Part shown: positions 36,448 to 44,196 of the stretch, piece by piece | Layout of the letters: every line of letters starts with the position of its first letter | How positions within the stretch are numbered: position 1 is the first letter of the stretch | Source: [Mycobacterium] vasticus | GTDB lineage: Bacteria > Actinomycetota > Actinomycetes > Mycobacteriales > Mycobacteriaceae | DNA: 64,000 bases | Reading direction: 5' to 3' | NCBI RefSeq assembly: GCF_020181595.1 | Contig: NZ_CP084028.1 | Coordinates: forward strand, 2,942,401-3,006,400 | Notes under the pieces: model-generated | What the model was told of the DNA's origin: nothing | Database searches by the model: none | Seen by the model: only the letters and a program-made list of their open reading frames with translations | Translations under genes and position numbers: made by a program

Positions 36448-39085
36448 GAAGACCGATTCCGGACCCACCCCGGTGGAGGCGATTCAGCACAGCGATAAGC
36501 GCACCAACATCCCCACCGCCGATGCCCAAGAGTTCATCGACCCCAGCATCGAAGGCCAACCGCCGCTGCGCTACCCGCGTGATCCGAGCCTGGACCCGCA
36601 GCTGGTGTGGCGCGGCAAGGACAAACAGGATTCGGCGGACCTGCTGGTCGACGCACCACCGATCTACATCCAGGAGAAGATCGACCCGCGGGTGCTGATC
36701 GAGAACCTGCGCCGCACCGCGGAGCAGCCCGAGGACGAGCCCGAGCTGAGCCTGTTCGACAGCTTCGACGGGCTCGATGAACTGTCCCAGCTGGAGTTCT
36801 ACCAGCACCCCGCCAACTGGTCGAACCGGATGATCCTCGGCGACTCACTGCAGGTGATGGGCTCCCTGGCCGAGCGGGAACTGTTGCGCGGCAAGGTGCA
36901 GATGGTCTACCTCGACCCGCCCTATGGCATCAAGTTCGGCTCCAACTGGCAGGTGTCGGCCCGCAAACGCGACGTCAAGGACGGCAAGCTGGAAGACGCC
37001 GCGCGGGAAGCCGAGCAGATCAAGGCATTTCGGGACACCTGGGATCTGGGCATCAGCTCGTATCTGAGCTATCTGCGGGACCGGCTGGTGGTGGCGCGGG
37101 ATCTACTGACCGAGAGCGGGTCCTGTTTCGTCCAGATCGGTGACGAGAACGTGCACCTCGTGCGGAGTTTGATGGATGAGGTGTTCGGGAGCGAGAATTT
37201 CGTCAGCCAGATCGCATTCGCGACAACTGCCGGAGCGACGAGTGACTTCCTTGCTGGCACAATTGATTACATCATCTGGTATGCAAAGGATCGCAAGCTG
37301 GCGAAGTTCCGGCAGATATACCTTGAGAAGACCGTCGGCGGTGCGGGGGCGTCGAAGTACAGCCAGACTGACGACTCGGGGCGCCTGTATCGAATCGACA
37401 ATCTGACGAGCCAAAGTCAAGGTCGAGCAAAGGGCGAAGGCGCCGCTTCTTGGTTTCCCGTCGAAGTAGACGGACATACGGTCACCCCCACCATGCAGAG
37501 TCGTTGGAAGACAAACCGGCAAGGCATGGAACGGCTCCAACTCGCCGGGCGGGTCGCCCGAACCCGTAATACGCTCGGCTACGTTCGTTACCTGGAGGAT
37601 TTTCCCGCGTTCGCCGTAAGCAACTCGTGGACCGATATTGGCGGTGTCCAAAGCCGAGCCGATCCCAAGATCTACGTGGTCCAGACCGCGACTCGCACCG
37701 TCGAGCGCTGCCTGCTCATGTGCACCGACCCCGGCGACCTGGTCCTCGACCCCACCTGTGGCTCCGGCACAACGGCTTTCGTCGCCGAACAGTGGGGCCG
37801 CCGGTGGATCACCGTCGACACCTCCCGGGTGGCGCTGGCCCTGGCCCGCCAACGCCTGATGGGCGCGAAGTTCCCCTACTACCTGATTGCGGACTCCGAG
37901 GCGGGCAAGGCCAAAGAGGCCGCACTCAGCGGAAAGCCCGCTGCGCCAGGGCCGGTCACCAACGATATCCGGCACGGGTTCGTCTACGAGCGCGTGCAAC
38001 ACATCACGCTCAAGTCGATCGCCAACAACCCAGACATCAAAGAAGGCATGTCCCGCGAACAGATCGACGCGGCGATCAAGCGGCACGCCGACTTCGAGCA
38101 GCTCTACGACAAGCCGTATGAAGACACCAAGAAGGTCCGGGTCACTGGCCCGTTCACCGTGGAAAGCCTCTCCCCGCACCGCTCGCTGGCATTCGCCGGC
38201 ACCGTCGAGGACGCCAACCGGGAGACCATCAGCCAGGCCGCCGGAGCTCAGGAGCCCGACAACCCCAGCTTCGAGCAGTCGATCCTGGACAATCTCACCA
38301 AAGCCGGCATCCAGAACGGCAAACGCCAGGAGCGCATCGAGTTCGCCGCGGTCGAGTCCTACGCCGGCGAGTTCATCCAGGCCGTCGGCGAGCGTCCCGA
38401 CGGCAGCCGGGTCGGCCTGGCATTGGGGCCGCAATACGGCACCGTCAGCCCGTCCTTCATCAAAAGCGCTGCCAAAGAAGCGATCCGGGCCGGCGATATC
38501 GAGCTGCTCTGCGTATTGGGTTTCGCGTTCGACCCGCAGGCCACCGGAGTCACCGAAGACGACGGCGTGACCGTCGAGGCCGGCGACGACGGTTTCGCCA
38601 ACGTGGCAGGGGAACGCAGACTCGGCCGTATCCCGGTGCTTTTGGTGCGGATGAACGCGGATCTACTCATCGGCGAGGACCTCAAGAAAACCGGAGCCGG
38701 CAACCTGTTCACTGTGTTCGGAGAGCCCGACATCGAGTTGCGTTCCACCGACGACGGTCAGGTAGTGGTCGAGCTGCGCGGTGTCGACGTCTATGACCCC
38801 ACCACCGGCGAGATCCGCAACAACGACACCGGCCAGATCGCGCTGTGGATGATCGACACCAACTACGACGAAGAATCGTTCTTCGTCCGGCACTGCTACT
38901 TCACCGGCGGCAATGACCCGTACCGGCGACTCAAGACGTCACTGAAGGCCGACATCGACGTCGACGCCTGGGACAGCCTGTACCGCACCGAATCTCGCCC
39001 CTTCGCCAAGCCGGCCACCGGCAAGATTGCGGTGAAGGTGATCAACGACTACGGCGACGAAGTGATGAAGGTCTTCGAAGTCTGA
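36437..39085 (+). CDS. mod: Type III-like DNA methyltransferase (Mod, beta class)
   Basis: The GTG at 36437, overlapping the res stop by 11 bases, is the likely start (882 residues); a frame from 36380 is open but lies inside res. Catalytic motif IV DPPYG (about residue 160) comes before the SAM-binding motif I DPTCGSGTT (about 437). That is the IV-TRD-I order of beta-class N6-adenine or N4-cytosine methylases. The target-recognition region between them (about 37,150-37,650) is visibly less GC-rich with different codon use, suggesting a swapped specificity cassette. The C-terminal half (about 500-882) is an extra domain of unknown role, present in the BPTD_3080-associated methylases. Confidence 0.88.
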   Translation: MARKKTDSGPTPVEAIQHSDKRTNIPTADAQEFIDPSIEGQPPLRYPRDPSLDPQLVWRGKDKQDSADLLVDAPPIYIQEKIDPRVLIENLRRTAEQPEDEPELSLFDSFDGLDELSQLEFYQHPANWSNRMILGDSLQVMGSLAERELLRGKVQMVYLDPPYGIKFGSNWQVSARKRDVKDGKLEDAAREAEQIKAFRDTWDLGISSYLSYLRDRLVVARDLLTESGSCFVQIGDENVHLVRSLMDEVFGSENFVSQIAFATTAGATSDFLAGTIDYIIWYAKDRKLAKFRQIYLEKTVGGAGASKYSQTDDSGRLYRIDNLTSQSQGRAKGEGAASWFPVEVDGHTVTPTMQSRWKTNRQGMERLQLAGRVARTRNTLGYVRYLEDFPAFAVSNSWTDIGGVQSRADPKIYVVQTATRTVERCLLMCTDPGDLVLDPTCGSGTTAFVAEQWGRRWITVDTSRVALALARQRLMGAKFPYYLIADSEAGKAKEAALSGKPAAPGPVTNDIRHGFVYERVQHITLKSIANNPDIKEGMSREQIDAAIKRHADFEQLYDKPYEDTKKVRVTGPFTVESLSPHRSLAFAGTVEDANRETISQAAGAQEPDNPSFEQSILDNLTKAGIQNGKRQERIEFAAVESYAGEFIQAVGERPDGSRVGLALGPQYGTVSPSFIKSAAKEAIRAGDIELLCVLGFAFDPQATGVTEDDGVTVEAGDDGFANVAGERRLGRIPVLLVRMNADLLIGEDLKKTGAGNLFTVFGEPDIELRSTDDGQVVVELRGVDVYDPTTGEIRNNDTGQIALWMIDTNYDEESFFVRHCYFTGGNDPYRRLKTSLKADIDVDAWDSLYRTESRPFAKPATGKIAVKVINDYGDEVMKVFEV

Positions 39086-39140
39086 AACATAAGCCCGAGG
39101 AGTGCCACCCGCCGCGGCGACGGTATAGGGAGACGACAGT

Positions 39141-39452
39141 TCATCGTTCCAACGGCGTCTGTTCGCTGTTCGCGGCAGCCTCACGGCGGCGGATACTCGC
39201 GACGAGCGCACCGAGGGCGATGATCACGGGAATCGTGATGAACCAGATCGTGAGCAGGAGAATTGGCCCCCAAAACGTCAGGCACATGACCACCAGCCGA
39301 ACGTATTCGCCGCAGTCTGGCGGCGTGTCCCGTGCCGTAACAATCAAGCCAATCGACGCCGCCAGCCCTGCAACCACACAGCTGGCAACCGCGACCGCGA
39401 TCATCGACCAGATCACCCGCTGCAAAGACGGTTTGGCGAAATGAAGACTCAT
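39141..39452 (-). CDS. Small two/three-helix membrane protein, possible immunity protein
   Basis: The 103-residue protein has hydrophobic helices at about 14-38, 50-66 and 68-86, and a charged C-terminal tail (SIRRREAAANSEQTPLER). Two cysteines and CGEYVRLVVMC lie in or near the extracytoplasmic loop. I do not recognise the family. It starts inside the end of the preceding large gene with a four-base overlap, so the two are translationally coupled. Small membrane proteins directly after type VII substrate-like genes sometimes act as immunity proteins; that role is inferred from position only. Confidence 0.6.
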   Translation of the reverse strand: MSLHFAKPSLQRVIWSMIAVAVASCVVAGLAASIGLIVTARDTPPDCGEYVRLVVMCLTFWGPILLLTIWFITIPVIIALGALVASIRRREAAANSEQTPLER

Positions 39453-40928
39453 CGTCCCAACCCCACGGTCGGGACACTGCCGTTGAACGGGTCGGTGAGC
39501 TGCGTCGCATGTTCTAGGAACGGGTCATGGATAAACGGGATTGCATTTTCCAGCTCCCACTTCCAGCTCGGCATGTCGGGACGTACAGCGGGGATTGAGG
39601 TGTCGCCAATCCAGTGGTGGCGTTCGAGGCTGGTGGCTGGTCCCGCGGAGCCACCCGAGTTGGCAGGGGTCCACTGCAGCTGGGCCGGTGCGGCACCGTC
39701 GCGATACTGGTAGGTCTCCATGCTCGGATAGATCGTCGTGCTTCCGCCGAGACCTATCGTGCCGTCCGCGTGCGGATCCAATGTAATCCGTCCGTTCACG
39801 GTGGCACCTCCCCAAGTGGCTATCGGATTCTCGTATGCATCGTGCGCGTTGTAGTCAATTGTCAATCGCCCATCTGACGCTTGTGCCACATGGACATTCG
39901 GCACCGCTGCCGCCGCCCCGCCGCGTAGTCCATCAACCGCCGATGTCGGGTTCTGACGGACCACTACCACCCCGTGATCGTAGTCAACGAACGCTGATAC
40001 CCGTGCGGCGTCGATATCGGCATTTGCACTCGGACCGCGATTGTCACCGAAATTCTGGGGCGCGAACCGCCGTAGTCGAAGGTCAGTAGCGTCCTTCCAT
40101 AGGTTTACGACCTGGTCAGTGGGAATGAACATGTTGGACCGCACCACCCCCTTGCCCGGTTGCGGGGTGAACCTGCCCGCGACGATCTCGGGCGCGACAC
40201 CGTGGTACTTGGGGTCATAGCTGTGCGGGTCTAGCGCCGCCGCCATTCTCCAGTCGTTCGCGGTGGCGGGCTTGTGTCCATACACCTTCTCGAACGCCTG
40301 CTCTTGGTTACGGGTCCGATCGGAGTCGATCTTCCAGTGATCGTCCACCAGCATCACGTGGGGCTGCCCATTGTTCCCGCCCGCGCCGCCGTCTGCGCCC
40401 TCGTCGGGGAATCCGAACTCGTGCAGTCCCGCGGTAGCGGTGGCCAGGTTGCGGGCGATCTCTGCTTCGTTGTTGACCAGATTCGCTGCCCGGGATTTGA
40501 TGAAGCTGGTCTTGGGCGGTCTGCTCTCGTTGCGCTTGCTCGGCTGCGGAGCTGTAGTAGGTATAGGTGTCGGTGACCGAGTAGTCATCGCCCACCCGGA
40601 AGTCCTGACGCTCGACCTCGAACACAGCGGAGATCACCAGCCACCGATTGGCCACCTGCGTCTCATGGCCACGGGTGGCGATCCCCGCGGCGTTCAACAA
40701 CATGTCAGCAGGCCCGTGGATTTGCACCACATCAGTGGCGGCGCGGTGCCGGAAGGCTTCGGCGCCAGCACCGGTCCACTCGGTGCCGCCGGGGCGCATC
40801 GAGGCGTCGCGGACCTCGGTGAACGCGGCTTCCCACATGTGGGCAAGATTTGTCCAGATGGCGGCATTGGTTTTCAGGTAGTCCCAGTTCGCGTCCTCGA
40901 TCTCGTTCAAGGGTGGCAGGCCAGACAT
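39449..40928 (-). pseudogene. Type VII secretion substrate-like protein, split by one frameshift
   Basis: Two overlapping frames make one protein. The N-terminal part (from ATG 40928) has a helical WXG100-like domain (MWEAAFTEVRDASMRPGGTEWTGAGAEAFRHR, ending YYSSAAEQAQREQ). The C-terminal part continues in the +1 frame from about 40,490 (SRAANLVNNEAEIARNLATATAGLHEFGF) and runs to 39449. A single extra base in the run AAATCCCGGG (plus strand 40489-40498) would join them, giving about 490 residues. The C-terminal domain is beta-rich and of unknown fold. Architecture recalls Rv3899c/Rv2082-type proteins. It may be a true pseudogene, programmed frameshift or a base-call error. Confidence 0.7.
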
Positions 40929-40931
40929 TCG

Positions 40932-41294
40932 CTACCTCGGCATCCCGAGTCCGGCTGCGCCACCATCGGTGCCCGATCCGCGCGGGACCAGCGGGGTGAA
41001 GCCTGCAACGCCCCGGGGCACGGCGGCCAAGGCCGCAGCGCCGTCGTTGTCCTTCGCCTCATACTCGTGCGCGGCTTTGGTGAGCTTGCCCGCACTCGCC
41101 GTCATCCGCCCCCGAACCGCCGCTGCAGCCATAGTGCCACCGGCGTTGACGGTGTTGACGGACGCGCCGCTGGCCTGCCAATCCGACGCAGTCACCGCGG
41201 GCAGCGCCGGCGCGACCCGACCCACCAGAGTCTCGCAGCGCTGCGCCAATTCACGCAGCCAGACCGGAGTGACCCGCTGAACCGGAGAGGTCAT
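40932..41294 (-). CDS. Small ESX/type VII secretion-associated helical protein
   Basis: The 120-residue protein has two predicted helices in its first 90 residues: VTPVWLRELAQRCETLVGRV and, after a turn, SVNTVNAGGTMAAAAVRGRMTASAGKLTKAAHEYEAKD. This is the helix-turn-helix hairpin of WXG100/EspC-like substrates; the W-x-G is replaced by DWQASG. The C-terminal A-A-x-x-Y-E-A-K-D is close to the YxxxD/E export signal of type VII substrates. The tail is glycine-rich. It lies three bases upstream of the large substrate-like gene, so the two probably form a secreted pair. Confidence 0.65.
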   Translation of the reverse strand: MTSPVQRVTPVWLRELAQRCETLVGRVAPALPAVTASDWQASGASVNTVNAGGTMAAAAVRGRMTASAGKLTKAAHEYEAKDNDGAAALAAVPRGVAGFTPLVPRGSGTDGGAAGLGMPR

Positions 41295-41473
41295 GTGCGA
41301 AGCGTAGTAGGCCGGGCGGATTCCAGTGAACGTCGCAACGGGACGAGTTGCACACTAGTCGTGTGAGGGGTCTGCCCCGTCGGGGTGGGGCAATACGTGA
41401 CCGTAGCCAGCGCGCCAAGACGCCCTGTGGATAACTGAATGAACGTCGCCGCTGTGGATGCCAGGCTCGGGTC

Positions 41474-42331
41474 ATGACCACCGAGACCGCTTACGCGTTG
41501 GACCCCGCGCTGCCGGTGCTGCTGCGTCCCGACGGCGCGGTGCAGGTCGGCTGGGACCCGCAGCGCGCGGTGCTGGTGCAACCGCCCAGCGGCCTGAGCA
41601 CGGCCGGGCTGGCGGCGGTGCTGCGCAGCATGCAGACCCCGTCCACGGTGGCTGCCGTGCGCCGCGAAGCCGCTCGGCACGGGCAGGTGGACATCGAGCA
41701 GTTGGATCGCCTGCTCGCCGCGCTCATCGAGGCGCGGGTCGCCGCGTGCGACAGCGGGGCGGCCCGGTCGCACCGGGCGGCGTCACTGCGGGTGCACGGT
41801 CGTGGGCCACTGTCGGATCTACTGGTCGAATCACTGCGCTGCTCGGGTGCGGTGGTCCGGCGCAGCAGCCACCCGCACGCCGTGGTCAGCGGCTCCGGGA
41901 CCGATCTGGTGGTGCTCGCCGATGCCCTGGTCACCGAGCCGCGGCTGCTGCGTGAACTGCACGCCGAGCAGGTGGCCCACCTGCCGGTGCGGGTCCGTGA
42001 CGGCACCGGCGTCGTCGGCCCGCTGGTGCTACCCGGCCGGACCAGCTGTTTGAGCTGCGCTGATCTACATCGCCGCGACCGCGACGCCGCGTGGCCGGCC
42101 CTGGCCGCCCAGTTGCGCGACACCGTCGCACACACCAACCGCGCGACGGTGCTGGCGACCGTCGCGCTGGCGCTGAGCCAGGTCGAGCAGGTGATCGCCG
42201 CAGTACGCGGGACGGCCAGCGACCGCCGGCTGGCGCCGCCCCCGACGCTTGACGCCACCCTGGAAGTGGACCCGTCCACCGGCTCGATCATGACGCGACG
42301 CTGGACCCGGCACCCGCTGTGCGATTGCTGA
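41474..42331 (+). CDS. TOMM/E1-like cyclodehydratase partner protein (Rv3196-like)
   Basis: The 285-residue protein resembles the leader-peptide-binding or ThiF/E1-like partner of azole-forming cyclodehydratases. It has an N-terminal winged-helix-like peptide-binding part (about 1-85), then a Rossmann-like region and the zinc motif LPGRTSCLSCADLHRRDRDAAWP near residue 195. The CxxC pairs with a C-terminal LCDC. No YcaO gene or precursor peptide is near, and there is no clear nucleotide-binding loop, so enzymatic activity is doubtful. It marks the right edge of the island and the return to the Rv3196-onward gene order. Confidence 0.7.
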   Translation: MTTETAYALDPALPVLLRPDGAVQVGWDPQRAVLVQPPSGLSTAGLAAVLRSMQTPSTVAAVRREAARHGQVDIEQLDRLLAALIEARVAACDSGAARSHRAASLRVHGRGPLSDLLVESLRCSGAVVRRSSHPHAVVSGSGTDLVVLADALVTEPRLLRELHAEQVAHLPVRVRDGTGVVGPLVLPGRTSCLSCADLHRRDRDAAWPALAAQLRDTVAHTNRATVLATVALALSQVEQVIAAVRGTASDRRLAPPPTLDATLEVDPSTGSIMTRRWTRHPLCDC

Positions 42332-42400
42332 CGCCTGGTGGTCCGCCCCGATTGGCTACGCGGTGACCCCGAACACAACACCGTCATGGATGATGGACAC

Positions 42401-43711
42401 GTGTCAGAGATCAAGCGTGGGAGTGTGGCGCGAAACGCGAAGCTGGCCAGCCTGCCGGTCGGCTTCGCCGGCCGGGCCGCGCTGGGCCTCGGCAAACGGC
42501 TGACCGGCAAGTCGAAAGACGAGGTCACCGCCGAACTGATGGAGAAGGCCGCCAACCAGCTGTTCACCGTCCTGGGTGAACTCAAAGGCGGGGCCATGAA
42601 GGTCGGGCAAGCGCTGTCGGTGATGGAGGCGGCCATCCCCGAGGAGTTCGGCGAGCCCTACCGGGAAGCGCTGACCAAGCTGCAGAAGGATGCCCCGCCG
42701 CTGCCCGCCGACAAGGTGCACCGGGTGCTCGACGGCCAGCTGGGCACCAAGTGGCGGGAGCGATTCAGCTCGTTCGACGACGAGCCCGTCGCCTCGGCCA
42801 GCATCGGCCAGGTTCACCGCGGGGTCTGGGCCGACGGCCGCCCGGTGGCGGTCAAGATCCAGTACCCCGGCGCCGACGAGGCGCTGCGCGCCGACCTCAA
42901 GACCATCCGGCGGCTGACCGGCGTCTTCAAGCAGCTGGCCCCCGGCGTGGATGTGCAGGGCGTGGTCGACGAGCTGATCGAGCGCACCGAGATGGAGCTG
43001 GACTACCGGCTGGAGGCCGACAACCAGCGGATCTTCGCCAAGGCCTACAAGGACCACCCGCATTTCGTCATCCCCAACGTGGTGGCCTCAGCGCCCAAGA
43101 CCGTGATCCAGGAGTGGATCGACGGCGTCGGGATGGCCGAGATCATCCGCAACGGCACCGTCGAGCAGCGCGACCTGATGGGCACCCGGCTGGCCGAGTT
43201 CACCTGGGACGCCGCACGCCGGCTGGAGCTGATCCACGGCGACGCCCACCCCGGCAACTTCATGCTGATCGACGGCACCAAGATGGGCGTCATCGACTTC
43301 GGTGCGGTCGCCCCGATGCCGGGCGGGTTCCCCCCCGAACTGGGCGCCGCGGTCCGCTACGCGCGGGACAAGGATTACGACCAGGTCATCGCGACGATGC
43401 GCCAGGGCGGCTTCATCCAGAAGGGGCAGGAGGTCTCGGTCCGCGAGATCGACGAGATGCTGCGCCAGTACGTCGAGCCGGTGCAAGTCGAGGTGTTCCA
43501 CTACAGCCGCAAATGGCTGATGAGGATGGCCGGCAAGCAGCTGGAGCGTCCCGTCGAGCAGCTCAAGACCGCGCGTCAGCTCGACCTGCCGCCGAAGCTG
43601 GCGATGCCGATGCGGGTGCTCGCCTCGACCACGGCGATCATGTGTCAGCTCGACGCTCACGTGCCGGTCAAGCGGCTCTCCGAGGAGTACGTGCCGGGCT
43701 TCACCGCCTGA
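42401..43711 (+). CDS. ABC1/UbiB-family atypical kinase-like protein (Rv3197-like)
   Basis: The GTG at 42401 (VSEIKRGSVARNAKL) gives 436 residues and matches the start of the M. tuberculosis homologue; an upstream ATG at 42338 is less likely. The family motifs are present: KxGQ (GAMKVGQALS, about 67-70), the ExD motif (ERTEMELDYRLEADNQR) and the DFG (GVIDFGAVAPMPGG). UbiB-type kinase folds use the KxGQ helix to block protein substrates and are linked to quinone or lipid synthesis. In mycobacteria this gene sits next to whiB7 and has been tied to intrinsic antibiotic resistance. It converges on whiB7. Confidence 0.88.
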   Translation: MSEIKRGSVARNAKLASLPVGFAGRAALGLGKRLTGKSKDEVTAELMEKAANQLFTVLGELKGGAMKVGQALSVMEAAIPEEFGEPYREALTKLQKDAPPLPADKVHRVLDGQLGTKWRERFSSFDDEPVASASIGQVHRGVWADGRPVAVKIQYPGADEALRADLKTIRRLTGVFKQLAPGVDVQGVVDELIERTEMELDYRLEADNQRIFAKAYKDHPHFVIPNVVASAPKTVIQEWIDGVGMAEIIRNGTVEQRDLMGTRLAEFTWDAARRLELIHGDAHPGNFMLIDGTKMGVIDFGAVAPMPGGFPPELGAAVRYARDKDYDQVIATMRQGGFIQKGQEVSVREIDEMLRQYVEPVQVEVFHYSRKWLMRMAGKQLERPVEQLKTARQLDLPPKLAMPMRVLASTTAIMCQLDAHVPVKRLSEEYVPGFTA

Positions 43712-43720
43712 GCACGTGCC

Positions 43721-43966
43721 TTACGCCGCCACCGGTTCCTTGCGCGGCCGCCCACGCGGCCGTTTGCGGCCGATGACGGTGCCACGGTCCAGGATCTCCC
43801 CGCCCCACACCCCCCAAGGTTCGGCGCGCTGCAACGCCGCCGCCAGGCAGCGCTGACGGATCGGGCAGCCTCCGCACAAGCTCTTGGCCCGCTCCAGGTC
43901 GGCGGGGTTCTCCGAGAACCACAGATCGGGTTCGGTGCGACACGGCAACCGTAATCGGTTCTTCAT
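43721..43966 (-). CDS. whiB7: WhiB7 transcription factor
   Basis: The 81-residue WhiB protein has Fe-S cysteines C9, C31, C34 and C40 (C-x21-C-x2-C-x5-C), the WGVWGGE turn (51-57) and the WhiB7-specific AT-hook RGRPR (71-75). It binds SigA and AT-rich sites upstream of -35 boxes and activates intrinsic antibiotic resistance genes, including itself. The start chosen is ATG 43966, with AGGAG seven bases upstream; a longer frame to 44002 would run back through the leader terminator and is rejected. Control by a leader ORF and attenuator is described in the adjacent entries. Confidence 0.95.
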   Translation of the reverse strand: MKNRLRLPCRTEPDLWFSENPADLERAKSLCGGCPIRQRCLAAALQRAEPWGVWGGEILDRGTVIGRKRPRGRPRKEPVAA

Positions 43967-43990
43967 CGGGATGCTCCTAGCTGGAAAACG

Positions 43991-44027
43991 AAAAATGGCC
44001 ACGGATCCTCAGGGGGTCCGTGGCCAT
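43991..44027 (-). terminator. Attenuator terminator in the whiB7 leader
   Basis: An 11-bp perfect stem (43995-44005 with 44017-44027, ATGGCCACGGA and its complement) has an 11-base loop. On the minus strand a run of T residues follows (from 43991-43995). It lies between the leader ORF stop (44048) and the whiB7 start (43966), only 25 bases before the coding sequence. Attenuation at a leader terminator is the established mechanism by which ribosome-inhibiting drugs induce whiB7. Confidence 0.9.
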
Positions 44028-44047
44028 CGGGTCGGTCGGTTGACGGG

Positions 44048-44137
44048 CTAACCGAAACCACGATGCACGGACACGCCGGCAGCGGCATGCGCTGCGGCGG
44101 GTGCGGCGGCTACCGCGACCGTGCTTCGGGTGGTCAT
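44048..44137 (-). CDS. whiB7 leader ORF (uORF), 29 codons
   Basis: On the minus strand an ATG at 44137 opens a 29-codon frame ending in TAG at 44048-44050. The peptide begins MTTRSTVAVAAAPAAAH and ends VHRGFG. It is alanine- and valine-rich. Translation ends about 20 bases before the attenuator stem, so a stalled ribosome in the uORF can change leader folding and let transcription enter whiB7. The ATG follows the -10 box by only eight bases, so it is probably read as a leaderless message. Confidence 0.8.
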   Translation of the reverse strand: MTTRSTVAVAAAPAAAHAAAGVSVHRGFG

Positions 44138-44145
44138 GGTTAGGC

Positions 44146-44185
44146 AGGTTAACGGTTGCGCCGCGGGATGCACAACTGATTTTTT
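44146..44185 (-). promoter_or_regulatory. whiB7 promoter with WhiB7 AT-hook site
   Basis: Reading on the minus strand: an A-rich box AAAAAAT (44179-44185), a three-base gap (CAG), a -35 element TTGTGC (44170-44175), an 18-bp spacer and a -10 element TAACCT (44146-44151). An AT-rich box three bases upstream of -35 is the established WhiB7 binding arrangement, so autoactivation is expected. The promoter sits in the 59-bp gap between the uvrD2 stop and the leader ORF. Confidence 0.8.
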
Positions 44186-44196
44186 GACCTGCGGAT

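Noticed and set aside
33379..39085. DISARM or BREX defence locus
   Set aside because: The helicase-nuclease and methylase pair lacks the drmA/drmB or brxC/pglZ partners. A type III-like R-M is sufficient.
41424..41460. Possible replication origin from DnaA-box-like words
   Set aside because: Only one exact box is present, with no dnaA/dnaN neighbours and no AT-rich unwinding region.
32837..41473. Prophage or insertion-sequence island
   Set aside because: No integrase, transposase, att repeats or terminal inverted repeats were seen, only R-M and secretion-type genes.
44003..44038. WhiB7 start further upstream within the leader
   Set aside because: It would translate through the attenuator hairpin. 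ATG 43966 has a good RBS and fits the length of known WhiB7.
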